Source of the DNA: Tropicibacter sp. Alg240-R139
GTDB taxonomy: Bacteria > Pseudomonadota > Alphaproteobacteria > Rhodobacterales > Rhodobacteraceae
Reading direction: 5' to 3'
DNA length: 64,000 bases
Assembly: GCF_900537075.1 (NCBI RefSeq)
Contig: NZ_UNRA01000002.1
Location: 1-64,000 of the forward strand
Shown: piece after piece, positions 8,640 through 16,231 of the stretch
How positions within the stretch are numbered: the first letter of the stretch is position 1
Layout: each line of letters opens with the position of its first letter
Notes under the pieces: generated by a model
What the model saw: only the letters and a program-made list of their open reading frames with translations
Told to the model about the DNA's origin: nothing
Databases searched by the model: none
Program-made: the position numbers and the translations under genes

Positions 8640-9947
8640 TCAAAATAAACGTGCAGGTCGAAGTACGACTGGATTGCGTCTCGCAGGCTTAACCGCCTGA
8701 GGACGCCCAGGCCTGGCATCCAGCATCCATGCGCCAGACCCAATGAGGAAAAAGAACAGTACAAACAGAGCGTTCCACAAATGAACCGTCGCTGCTGCCA
8801 CTGCGATCCCGAACAGCGTGAACGCCCAGGCATGCCGCGCCCGCCGCCATGTGTCGGGCATGCGCTTGCGTTGCCCTATCGCCCAGACCAACCCTAGCAA
8901 AACGCCCAGCAACAACAGGAAGGCGGGAATGCCATAGCGCATGGCCGTTAGCAGCCAGAAATTGTCCATGCTGTCCGACATCCAGACTGGGCGTTCCCAA
9001 TCGCCCAACCCAATGCCAAAGATCGGATGCCGTGCGACTTCGGCCGTGCCGTACTCGAACAGAAGGATGCGGTTATAGGCGGATTGCTTGGAAAAGGTGA
9101 AATAGTTGACGAACACGTGGAACGGCGTCTTGGTCGAAAACAGGTCGATGGCCACATAGGCCAACGCGAACAGCGAAAACAGCGCGGCCCAACGGCCTTG
9201 GATCCTGCCCAGCACACACTCCCATGCGGCGACGAACCCTTGCATCATCAGCACCAGGTACGGTCCGCCAGAGGCTGACATGAACGTCGCCAACCCCACG
9301 CCGAACACCTTGGCCATGCCTGTGTAATTGTCGAGCCGCTTCTGCGCGACCACGAAATAGGCCAGCGAAAAGGCCGACGCACTAAAAATGCCGCAAAGGA
9401 TCGGATGATCAAACGGACCAAACGTCCGCTCGATTCCCATGCGGGATTCGATGAACGGCGCGCGCGGTCCACCTACCGTGCCCGAGATCGTGTCGTAGAG
9501 GATATGCACGCCCGTCAACGCCTCGGGGATGGTGAACAACAGCATGGCTACAACAACGCCAACATAGGCATGTGTCATGGCGGAAAAATCCTCGTAGCTG
9601 CGGATGTAGAGACGTCCGACAAGGTACGCCCCCAAACATTCCACGAAGTATATGCCGCCGGATTCGATGCCCTGGCTCAACCCACCCCATTTGATCAGCG
9701 CGAGGATCACCCAGGCGCAATGGGCCAACAGCAGCATGTCGAACAGGTTTATTTTGCCCCGCCGCCCGGTAAAAAGCTGGAACATCATAGGCAGGATCAT
9801 CACGATCAGAACTACGCGATAGACCGACATCCGCAGCCCGCCCAAGTTGATGGACACGGGGGTGGGCAACATGATGGCTAAAAAGAACACAGCGATGACC
9901 GCCGGGACACCGAACAGCGTGGGAGAGAAGGTCTTGGCACGGATCAT
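8640..9947 (-). CDS. Wzy/O-antigen-ligase-like polymerase
   Basis: A 435-residue polytopic membrane protein with about ten to twelve hydrophobic segments. The block FGPFDHPILCGIFSASAFSLAYF, followed by a long periplasmic loop with GIGLGDWERP, matches the O-antigen polymerase/ligase family. It should join repeat units in the periplasm after flipping. Its position beside the Wzx-like flippase and Wzc-like gene supports a Wzy-type polymerase rather than a lipopolysaccharide ligase. Its start overlaps the stop of the acyltransferase gene by four bases. Confidence 0.85.
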   Translation of the reverse strand: MIRAKTFSPTLFGVPAVIAVFFLAIMLPTPVSINLGGLRMSVYRVVLIVMILPMMFQLFTGRRGKINLFDMLLLAHCAWVILALIKWGGLSQGIESGGIYFVECLGAYLVGRLYIRSYEDFSAMTHAYVGVVVAMLLFTIPEALTGVHILYDTISGTVGGPRAPFIESRMGIERTFGPFDHPILCGIFSASAFSLAYFVVAQKRLDNYTGMAKVFGVGLATFMSASGGPYLVLMMQGFVAAWECVLGRIQGRWAALFSLFALAYVAIDLFSTKTPFHVFVNYFTFSKQSAYNRILLFEYGTAEVARHPIFGIGLGDWERPVWMSDSMDNFWLLTAMRYGIPAFLLLLGVLLGLVWAIGQRKRMPDTWRRARHAWAFTLFGIAVAAATVHLWNALFVLFFFLIGSGAWMLDARPGRPQAVKPARRNPVVLRPARLF

Positions 9948-10927
9948 TGTACAGCCACGGTCTTGCGGCGGGTCAGCGTAGGATGTTCGACCCCGTGCCA
10001 GCTGAAGACCGCGAAGGGAATTGTGAGGACGAGGGACAGGGCCGCCAAGGGGACCGGGGCGATGCTAGGCAGCAGATAGACGACAGTTTGCGCAACGGGC
10101 CAGCCATAGATGTAGAGGCCGTAGGAAAGATCCGCGCTCAGGCGGATCGGGCGGGCGCAGAGCGTGATGGACATAACGCCATAGCACAGCGCCGGGACGG
10201 AGAAAGGAGCCGGGAGCAGGACGGCGGCGCAGATCGCGGCGATCCCGGCCCATGGGCTCAGGCGCAGGCTCTGTCTGAGATGATGCACGACCATGCCGAT
10301 GGAAAACGCAAAAAACAACGGCACAAAGGTGGCGAACCGGGGTGACAGCGTGCCCGGCCAGAGGGACGCGATCCCGGCCAGCGTAACAAGGTTCAGGACC
10401 CAAACGCCCCGACGCAGAACGCCCAGCGACACCAGAGCCATGCAGACACCGTAAGCCAGCACCTCGTGAAACAGGCTCCACAATGGGCCATTGACGACGC
10501 CGGGATAGGGGTTGGTGGCAAATGCGTCAGTGATCCGGTATTCGATGGACACAAGCGTGAAAGCACGCAGCCACCAGCGCGCGGCTTCTGCCTGGGTGGC
10601 CGTTGCCCCACAGGCATAGGCCAGACACAGCGTAAGGATCAGGGCCACGCCCAGCCCGGGAAAGATGCGACGCACCCGCGACCGCCAGAACGCGATGGTC
10701 GGGCGGCGCTCTGCACTGGCCGTAATCAACAGGCCGGACAGGAAAAAGAAGAGTAGAACAGCCCAACCTCCCAAGGACCGTCCGGTGAGGTGCTCCAAGG
10801 GCTCGGTTGTTCCGGGGCCTAGGGCAAGCGGCCACGCGTGGCTAACGATCACACAGCCCGCCAGTGCGAGCCGCAGCGCGTCCAGATTGCCGGACCGACC
10901 AGTACGAAATGCATCGGCCAGGGTCAT
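9944..10927 (-). CDS. acyltransferase 3 family membrane protein (ExoZ/OafA-like)
   Basis: A 327-residue membrane protein with about ten transmembrane segments. The N-terminal block NLDALRLALAGCVIVSHAWPL contains the conserved R and H of acyltransferase 3 proteins, and LFFFLSGLLI with RRIFPGL follows as usual. It probably O-acetylates the polymer. The start at 10927 is preferred: the upstream gene's stop overlaps it as ATGA. A longer frame to 10960 would run further into the upstream gene. Confidence 0.9.
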   Translation of the reverse strand: MTLADAFRTGRSGNLDALRLALAGCVIVSHAWPLALGPGTTEPLEHLTGRSLGGWAVLLFFFLSGLLITASAERRPTIAFWRSRVRRIFPGLGVALILTLCLAYACGATATQAEAARWWLRAFTLVSIEYRITDAFATNPYPGVVNGPLWSLFHEVLAYGVCMALVSLGVLRRGVWVLNLVTLAGIASLWPGTLSPRFATFVPLFFAFSIGMVVHHLRQSLRLSPWAGIAAICAAVLLPAPFSVPALCYGVMSITLCARPIRLSADLSYGLYIYGWPVAQTVVYLLPSIAPVPLAALSLVLTIPFAVFSWHGVEHPTLTRRKTVAVQ

Positions 10928-12183
10928 GGGCCAATCCTGGCGATGGTCACGTTCCGCCACAGGCGATTACGCAGAATGCGTTTCCAGGTTCCCAGCACGG
11001 ATTGCAACTTCTGTTTTGTCGACAGTCGCAGCCACAGTGACCACAGGCGCTGTCCCTTCAAATGCGGGGTCTGCAAACCGACAACCCGCATCGCAGCGAT
11101 CCGCCCCCATGCCGCGCCATGGGTTTTCTTCAGGTTCGGTTGTGCGTCTTCAATGACATCTCGCGAACGTGGTTCAGCGATCAGAACGCCCGCACGAATG
11201 GCAGCCTCGACCACGGCCCTGCCCTTGGCTGTCCGCGCAACGATCAGGGAGCGTCCGGCGTCCTGATCCCCCTGGGGCGGCGCGTGCCATGGGTCACCGA
11301 CCGAGATGTCGGCAAAGGCCCCGGTGTGATCCGCGCAGATGTTGCAGCGCCAGCGGCGTTCGCCTTGCAGGATGGTGCCCCAGCCTTCGGCATAAGGAAT
11401 GCCCTTGGACAGATGTTCCACTCCCGACTTGTCCCGCCACGTGGCCTGCATCAGTCCCGGCCAGCCATTGCCGCGATAACGCAGGTCGATCAGGTCGCCG
11501 CCCTTGGGTACCTCTAACCGATCCAGTAGCCGGTCTGTGGCCTTCAAGTTCGGTGCGCCAGCGCAGAAGATCGCGATTGTCAGCGGGATCTTGGCTGCGA
11601 GCTCATTGTCTTGCCCCGTCGCTCGCCGGACCGAAGCTACATCGCAGGGCTTGCCAATGAACGCGACCTGATCCGCGCCACGCGTGATCTCTCCCACCAA
11701 TTCCGCAGGACTGGCCTGTGCATAGCGCGAGCCGGAGCCGCGCATCAGTCCAACCCGGTCGCGACTGATAACAGCCTCGTTCAGACGTGGGTCGTCCTGC
11801 CGGGCGGCGACATGAGCGACGCCGTCAACTTGACCAAAGTGCAACGCGAAGGTTGCCAGGGCTGTAACTGCGCCGCCTGACGATCCTTTGAGACGGATCT
11901 CCGGATCGGCGGCCCAGCCTTCCCATGTGGACAGGATCGGCCCCCAATCCGCTTCTGTCTGGTCCCTAATCTGAAGCTGAGACCAATCGCTGTTTGCGCC
12001 CGAGCAAATTGCCATTGCTGCTTTAGATGCTGCGCGCCCCTCGTCGTTACGCGCCACAACCGGACGGCGGCCATGGACCGGGTCTTCCAGCATGCGGATA
12101 GCGTTTGGGAAAGCACCGGCGCACCCCCCACATCCGGTGCAAAGGTTGCGTTCGACAACCGAGGTAATTGGATCGGCACTCAT
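10924..12183 (-). CDS. FrhB-like (F420 hydrogenase/dehydrogenase beta family) protein
   Basis: A 419-residue protein of the FrhB family, members of which recur in polysaccharide gene clusters although the reaction there is not established. The N-terminal ferredoxin-like site reads CTGCGGCAGAFP: three cysteines at the expected spacing, but the usual fourth cysteine before proline is phenylalanine. Downstream are GSSGGAVTALATFAL, FIGKPCDVASVRR and CNICADHTGAFADISVGDPW, the typical FrhB blocks. It may reduce a sugar or sugar-linked intermediate with a flavin. It overlaps both neighbours by four bases, so it is firmly part of the operon. Confidence 0.85.
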   Translation of the reverse strand: MSADPITSVVERNLCTGCGGCAGAFPNAIRMLEDPVHGRRPVVARNDEGRAASKAAMAICSGANSDWSQLQIRDQTEADWGPILSTWEGWAADPEIRLKGSSGGAVTALATFALHFGQVDGVAHVAARQDDPRLNEAVISRDRVGLMRGSGSRYAQASPAELVGEITRGADQVAFIGKPCDVASVRRATGQDNELAAKIPLTIAIFCAGAPNLKATDRLLDRLEVPKGGDLIDLRYRGNGWPGLMQATWRDKSGVEHLSKGIPYAEGWGTILQGERRWRCNICADHTGAFADISVGDPWHAPPQGDQDAGRSLIVARTAKGRAVVEAAIRAGVLIAEPRSRDVIEDAQPNLKKTHGAAWGRIAAMRVVGLQTPHLKGQRLWSLWLRLSTKQKLQSVLGTWKRILRNRLWRNVTIARIGP

Positions 12184-13406
12184 GAGTAGACCTCATTGGA
12201 AATGGGAGTTGTGAAAGACAGTTGTGCTAAGGACATGGCCCGTAGAGTAGCCGCAGCCTCGCCCACAGCGGCGGCAGCCCCGATGGCGGCCAGCGGCATC
12301 CCAATAGCAGCAAAGGCCGCAGCAGGGATCAGGGCAGCGGCGCGCATCAAATTGGCGCGGGCGGGATCGCCGGTGCGCCCCGTGGCGATGGCAAGTTGCG
12401 AATAGGGCGTGCGCAGGATGCGGAGCCCTGCGGCGACGCCTACGGCGATGGCTAGCGCGAGATCTGGGTGGACATCCGGGCCGTAGATCCGCGGGATGGC
12501 CACGGGGGCCAGTACGGCGAAGCCGACAGTAACCGTCACGCCAAGGCTGATATGCGTGACTAGGACAGGAGGCCAGACCGAGGAGAGCATGCCCCGGCGC
12601 AGCGCGTCGCGCAGGCGGGGCAAAAACAGCGAGGCAGCCGCACGCCCGACAATTTGCGCAGGCAGCAGGGCCAGTTGCAGAACCACACCGTAAACTGCCA
12701 GTGTGGCCCAGTCATAGGACCGCGCCACGATCAGGCGATCCGCATAGAAGGTCAGGAACAACAGCCCCGCATTCAGGATTAGCGGTGCGCCAAATCGCCA
12801 AACGCGCCCGATCGCTTGTCGGGACAGGTGCAGGTGATAGGTGCGGGACGCCACCAGATGAGAAAGACTGACATAGGCCACAGCATGCGAGATCAGCACC
12901 AACGCCATGGCGCGGTGGTCTTTCAACAGCACCGCTGCGGGCAGGACGCATGCCGCCATGACCAGAGTTGCACTGCCTTCGACCGCTGCCAGCGAGTGGT
13001 ACCGATATCGGCGTTCGGCGCGGCGAAAATCAAGGTGAGTCAGCCCACGCAGCAACGGGATGATCGCCAACACGGCATACGTCGCCGCCTCAGGCCCATT
13101 CGCGAAGATCATCGCCAGTATCGGGGCCAGTGCCATCAGTCCCAATGCCCCGACGACGCCCCGGATCACCGCGACCCCCTGCAATTCCGCCTGCAATCGG
13201 GCGGTGTTGCCGTCCTGTGCTTGCAGGATCAGACGGTCGATGCCCAGATCGCTTGCCATTTCGGTAAACCGGACAACCAGCGCCAGTATCATCGCTTGCC
13301 CCAGTTGTTCCGGACCAAGCATCCATGCAAAAGTCACCGATCGCGCCAATGCCGCAGCCTCGGCCAGAACCGGCACGGCCCAGGGAATCCAGCGGCCAGA
13401 AGTCAC
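12180..13406 (-). CDS. Wzx-like polysaccharide flippase
   Basis: A 408-residue protein with about twelve transmembrane segments and an LGPEQLGQAMI-type N-terminal block, as in the PST/Wzx exporter family. It should flip the undecaprenyl-linked repeat unit across the inner membrane. The helix pattern fits the MATE/MVF fold. It overlaps the pyruvyl transferase gene upstream and the FrhB-like gene downstream by four bases each. Confidence 0.86.
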   Translation of the reverse strand: MTSGRWIPWAVPVLAEAAALARSVTFAWMLGPEQLGQAMILALVVRFTEMASDLGIDRLILQAQDGNTARLQAELQGVAVIRGVVGALGLMALAPILAMIFANGPEAATYAVLAIIPLLRGLTHLDFRRAERRYRYHSLAAVEGSATLVMAACVLPAAVLLKDHRAMALVLISHAVAYVSLSHLVASRTYHLHLSRQAIGRVWRFGAPLILNAGLLFLTFYADRLIVARSYDWATLAVYGVVLQLALLPAQIVGRAAASLFLPRLRDALRRGMLSSVWPPVLVTHISLGVTVTVGFAVLAPVAIPRIYGPDVHPDLALAIAVGVAAGLRILRTPYSQLAIATGRTGDPARANLMRAAALIPAAAFAAIGMPLAAIGAAAAVGEAAATLRAMSLAQLSFTTPISNEVYS

Positions 13407-14656
13407 GCGGCCACTCCGGCCTGCTGCGCTATCACGTCCATTTCATCTGCCGCGCGGGATTTCACACCGGTCAAGCGATGCTGTAGAATGGTGTTCATAG
13501 CGCTGCGTTGGGTGAAAGACGCAACCGCCCGCCCCGCCAAATGACGTGCATCTGCGCGACGCAGATCGACAACCTCGTCCCCGATACCGCATTGTGCGAA
13601 GACGCCATGGGCCTTGTCGGTATATCCCAGCCCCAGTGTCGGAACCCCCGAGGAAAACGCGCCGATAGTGGCGTGCATCCGCGCGCCAGCAAACCAGTCT
13701 AGCCGGGACAAGACCCATTTCAGTTCCATCGCGCTCAACCGCTCTTCCAGAACCTGAACGCGGTTACGCTCCCGCTCCCCCAACCGTGCCCGCAAGGCCC
13801 GCGCAGCGTCGAGGTCGCTTTCCGGATCACCGTCCGGGCGCTGCACATGAGGCACCAAAAGAAGCCGCAGATTGGGGTCGGCCCGCAACAGGGCTTGTGC
13901 CAATGCATCCAACTGATCCCGGTGACTGGTCTTCAGACCAAAGGCCTGCCGCGCGGTGTCATCTTCGTTGCACAATAGGCCCGACACGTTAAGGCCTGCC
14001 ACAGGCACGCCTCGGTCCGGCGCAAGCCAGTTCGACACCTGAAGAGGCAAGTGGGCGGGTTCAGCTGCGGGAAGGGCCACCGCGACATCCACTCCTAGAC
14101 GATGGCGGTCCGCATCAAACGACGCCCCCAGCGCCATTTGTAGGAACTCAAAGCTTTGCGCATCCCTTACCCAAACCGCCTTGGCCCGGCGCAAGATCGA
14201 CACGGCCTCATCCAGCGTGGCATCGTCTCGAAACGGGCCTAGCTTTTGCGGCAGCAGGATCAGCGGCACGCCCGCATCCAGCGCCAGCCGTTTCGTCAGG
14301 GCCATGGCCTGAAATCGCTTGGTTCCGTAGATGTCGGTGAAGCTGTCCCCGCCCGAGATGTCGAGCACAGCACGTGAACCCAGAACGACGCGGGCGGGTG
14401 CGTTGAACCTGCCTTTGACGCGGGCAATCGCGTGGGCGGTGCGCAGGCTGTCCCCGCGCCAGTACCGGCGGTGATGGGTCAGTCCGACCAGATTGACGTT
14501 TACGTAGCCCCAATCCGCTTGACGCAGGCCGCGCCCGTGATCGGCAACCGTCATTTGTGTAGCACCGCGTTGCGCCAATCCAGCCACAACCGCATGGCAC
14601 AGCGCACTGACGCCCTGATTTCCAGTATCCGGTGCTGCGTTCAGTAAGGTGATCAT
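13403..14656 (-). CDS. polysaccharide pyruvyl transferase family protein
   Basis: A 417-residue protein of the WcaK/AmsJ/CsaB family, which adds pyruvate ketals from phosphoenolpyruvate to sugars. Family features include the N-terminal NAAPDTGNQGVSALCHAV (a glycine-rich loop), ISGGDSFTDIYG, LLPQKLGPF, and the C-terminal FAGARMHATIGAFSSGVPTLGLGY. Pyruvylation would add negative charge to the polymer. This is the first gene of the minus-strand operon; the promoter should lie in 14657-14800. Confidence 0.88.
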   Translation of the reverse strand: MITLLNAAPDTGNQGVSALCHAVVAGLAQRGATQMTVADHGRGLRQADWGYVNVNLVGLTHHRRYWRGDSLRTAHAIARVKGRFNAPARVVLGSRAVLDISGGDSFTDIYGTKRFQAMALTKRLALDAGVPLILLPQKLGPFRDDATLDEAVSILRRAKAVWVRDAQSFEFLQMALGASFDADRHRLGVDVAVALPAAEPAHLPLQVSNWLAPDRGVPVAGLNVSGLLCNEDDTARQAFGLKTSHRDQLDALAQALLRADPNLRLLLVPHVQRPDGDPESDLDAARALRARLGERERNRVQVLEERLSAMELKWVLSRLDWFAGARMHATIGAFSSGVPTLGLGYTDKAHGVFAQCGIGDEVVDLRRADARHLAGRAVASFTQRSAMNTILQHRLTGVKSRAADEMDVIAQQAGVAA

Positions 14657-14695
14657 GGCGGTCCTCGCGACTGTTGCAAGGACGTTAACCCGGTG

Positions 14696-14729
14696 GCCTT
14701 ACCTCTGTCCGCTGCGCGTCAGGTAAGGT
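14696..14729. promoter_or_regulatory. palindrome upstream of the exopolysaccharide operon
   Basis: The arms GGCCTTACCT and AGGTAAGGTC form an inverted repeat of eight to ten pairs separated by about 15 bases, about 40 bases upstream of the first gene of the operon. Position and symmetry suggest a regulator binding site or a leader hairpin. There is no T-run. Confidence 0.4.
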
Positions 14730-14752
14730 CCGGCTCCTGATGGAGGGGGTGA

Positions 14753-14770
14753 CCTATTCAAAGGGATAGG
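14753..14770. promoter_or_regulatory. CCTAT-N8-ATAGG palindrome
   Basis: cctattcaaagggatagg is a short inverted repeat (extended by GA/TC on either side) between the exopolysaccharide operon and the response regulator gene. On the minus strand it reads CCTATCCC, as does a related element at 15561-15579. It could be an operator for the LuxR-type regulator or a weak terminator of the regulator gene. Confidence 0.35.
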
Positions 14771-14800
14771 TCGCGGTTCCATGGAAGGAAAAAGGCTGGG

Positions 14801-15403
14801 TCAGACCAGATTGCGATCCCGGGCGATCATGGCCGCATGCGTACGATTCTTAGCATTCAGCTTGCGACACAGTGTTTTGGCGTGCAGCTTCACCGTGGCT
14901 TCGTGCAGATTATAGTCGCGCGCGATTTCCTTATTCGCCTTGCCCTGACAAATGCCACGCAACACATCCATCTCGCGTTTGGTCAGCAACCCGGGTTCGG
15001 CTTCGTCTTGTTGCTGCATAAGGTTGAACGGCGCATATGTTTCGCCTGCAGCCATAAAGTTGGCCGCGCTGATCATGGACTTCGACCCTAGCGTTTTCGG
15101 CACAAACCCCGCCGCCCCGGCGGCGATCGCCTCTTCCGCCAAAGCGCGCGTGGTGGTGCCCGATAAGATGGCAACGGGACGTTCCTCATTCGCTTCCTGC
15201 ATCTGCGCCAGTCCGTCCAACCCATTCATTCCCGGCATGTTGTAATCCAAAAGAACCAGATCAAACGTACCGGTGGCTTTGACTACTTCCAACGCCGCAC
15301 CCAGGGTTCCGGCGGTTTCAACTTCTGCGTTCCCTTCAGCAATCAAGAACGCGGCGATAGCTTCGCGGACCAAATCGTGATCATCTGCAACAAGTATCCG
15401 CAT
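14801..15403 (-). CDS. LuxR/NarL-type response regulator
   Basis: A 200-residue two-component regulator. The receiver domain (about 1-120) has the acidic pair in VADDHD, the phosphoacceptor D53 in LLDYNMPGMNG, the switch residue in LSGTT, and K103 in FVPK. A GerE-type HTH follows (about 137-190: LLTKREMDVLRGICQGKANK, then a recognition helix in ATVKLHAKTL). The start at 15403 has a strong aggaaaggga site; the frame extends upstream to 15487 without one. It lies between the polysaccharide operon and the divergent sensor genes and probably controls the polysaccharide in response to the hybrid kinase. Confidence 0.92.
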   Translation of the reverse strand: MRILVADDHDLVREAIAAFLIAEGNAEVETAGTLGAALEVVKATGTFDLVLLDYNMPGMNGLDGLAQMQEANEERPVAILSGTTTRALAEEAIAAGAAGFVPKTLGSKSMISAANFMAAGETYAPFNLMQQQDEAEPGLLTKREMDVLRGICQGKANKEIARDYNLHEATVKLHAKTLCRKLNAKNRTHAAMIARDRNLV

Positions 15404-15560
15404 GAATTCCCTTTCCTCAGACCACAAATTACGTCTGGTCACTGATATATACCGCTCACACATCTCTAACCCTATTGCGTTTCTCAAGGATTACCACATG
15501 CATTTGACTGCCGTATTTCTTCCAAGCGGACAGCCGAGCACTCCATTTGAGACCCCCAAA

Positions 15561-15579
15561 CCTATCCCAAAGTATTAGG
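15561..15579. promoter_or_regulatory. CCTATCCC-type element upstream of sensor operon
   Basis: cctatcccaaagtattagg shares CCTATCCC and a closing TAGG with the element at 14753-14770. It lies about 75 bases before the sensor-associated gene and about 160 bases before the regulator gene, in the divergent promoter region. It is a candidate autoregulatory site. Confidence 0.35.
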
Positions 15580-15653
15580 CAGTATACGCATGGCCAGATG
15601 ACGTGCGGCGGAGAATGTGCGATGCGAGGATAGCTTCATTGAAAGGTCTGCCC

Positions 15654-16175
15654 ATGGTATCCTTATTCTCTAATCTCCGAAACTTCTTGGGTTTTTTTGC
15701 CATGTCGTGCGCGATCGCTACCGGCCCGGCGGCGGCGCTGGACGCCGTAACCGGAACACCTATCCTCACTGTGACTGGTGACGTGCAAAACACCAACGCC
15801 GATGGCGTGGCTGAGTTCGATTTCGACATGCTCGGGACGCTGGATGCGGTCACGTTCGAAACCTCGACGATATGGACCGATGGCCTTCAAACATTCACCG
15901 GTATCGAACTGGATGACTTACTTACACTGGTCGGCGCGGAGGGTGAAACGCTCAAGGCTTTTGCTGTAAACGATTATGCTATCGAAATCCCGGTAAGTGA
16001 TGCGGTGGACGGTGGACCCATCGTGGCGTTTCTGCACAATGGCGAGCCAATGAGTCTTCGCAACAAAGGGCCGCTCTGGATCGTGTACCCCTATGACAGC
16101 AAATCGGACTACCAGTCGGAATTGATCTATTCCCGAAGCATCTGGCAACTTAATCGCATTGAGGTTCAGCGCTGA
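15654..16175 (+). CDS. periplasmic Moco-domain-like (sulfite-oxidase-fold) protein linked to histidine kinase
   Basis: A 173-residue exported protein. A signal peptide (about residues 1-30, ending GPAAALD) precedes a domain resembling the oxidoreductase molybdopterin-binding fold: GIELDDLLTLVG, a YAIEIPVSD block, FLHNGEPMSLRNKGPLWIVYPYD. The mature part has no cysteine, so the molybdenum-ligating thiolate of true sulfite-oxidase-type enzymes is missing. It is more likely a ligand-binding or sensory partner. The start at 15654 gives a clean signal peptide; a GTG at 15603 would not. Its stop overlaps the possible start of the hybrid kinase, so the two are probably coupled. Confidence 0.8.
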   Translation: MVSLFSNLRNFLGFFAMSCAIATGPAAALDAVTGTPILTVTGDVQNTNADGVAEFDFDMLGTLDAVTFETSTIWTDGLQTFTGIELDDLLTLVGAEGETLKAFAVNDYAIEIPVSDAVDGGPIVAFLHNGEPMSLRNKGPLWIVYPYDSKSDYQSELIYSRSIWQLNRIEVQR

Positions 16176-16231
16176 ACGACATCAACCAAAATCCAGAAGG
16201 TACGCACCGGCGCGGGCGGATCATTTCCGCC

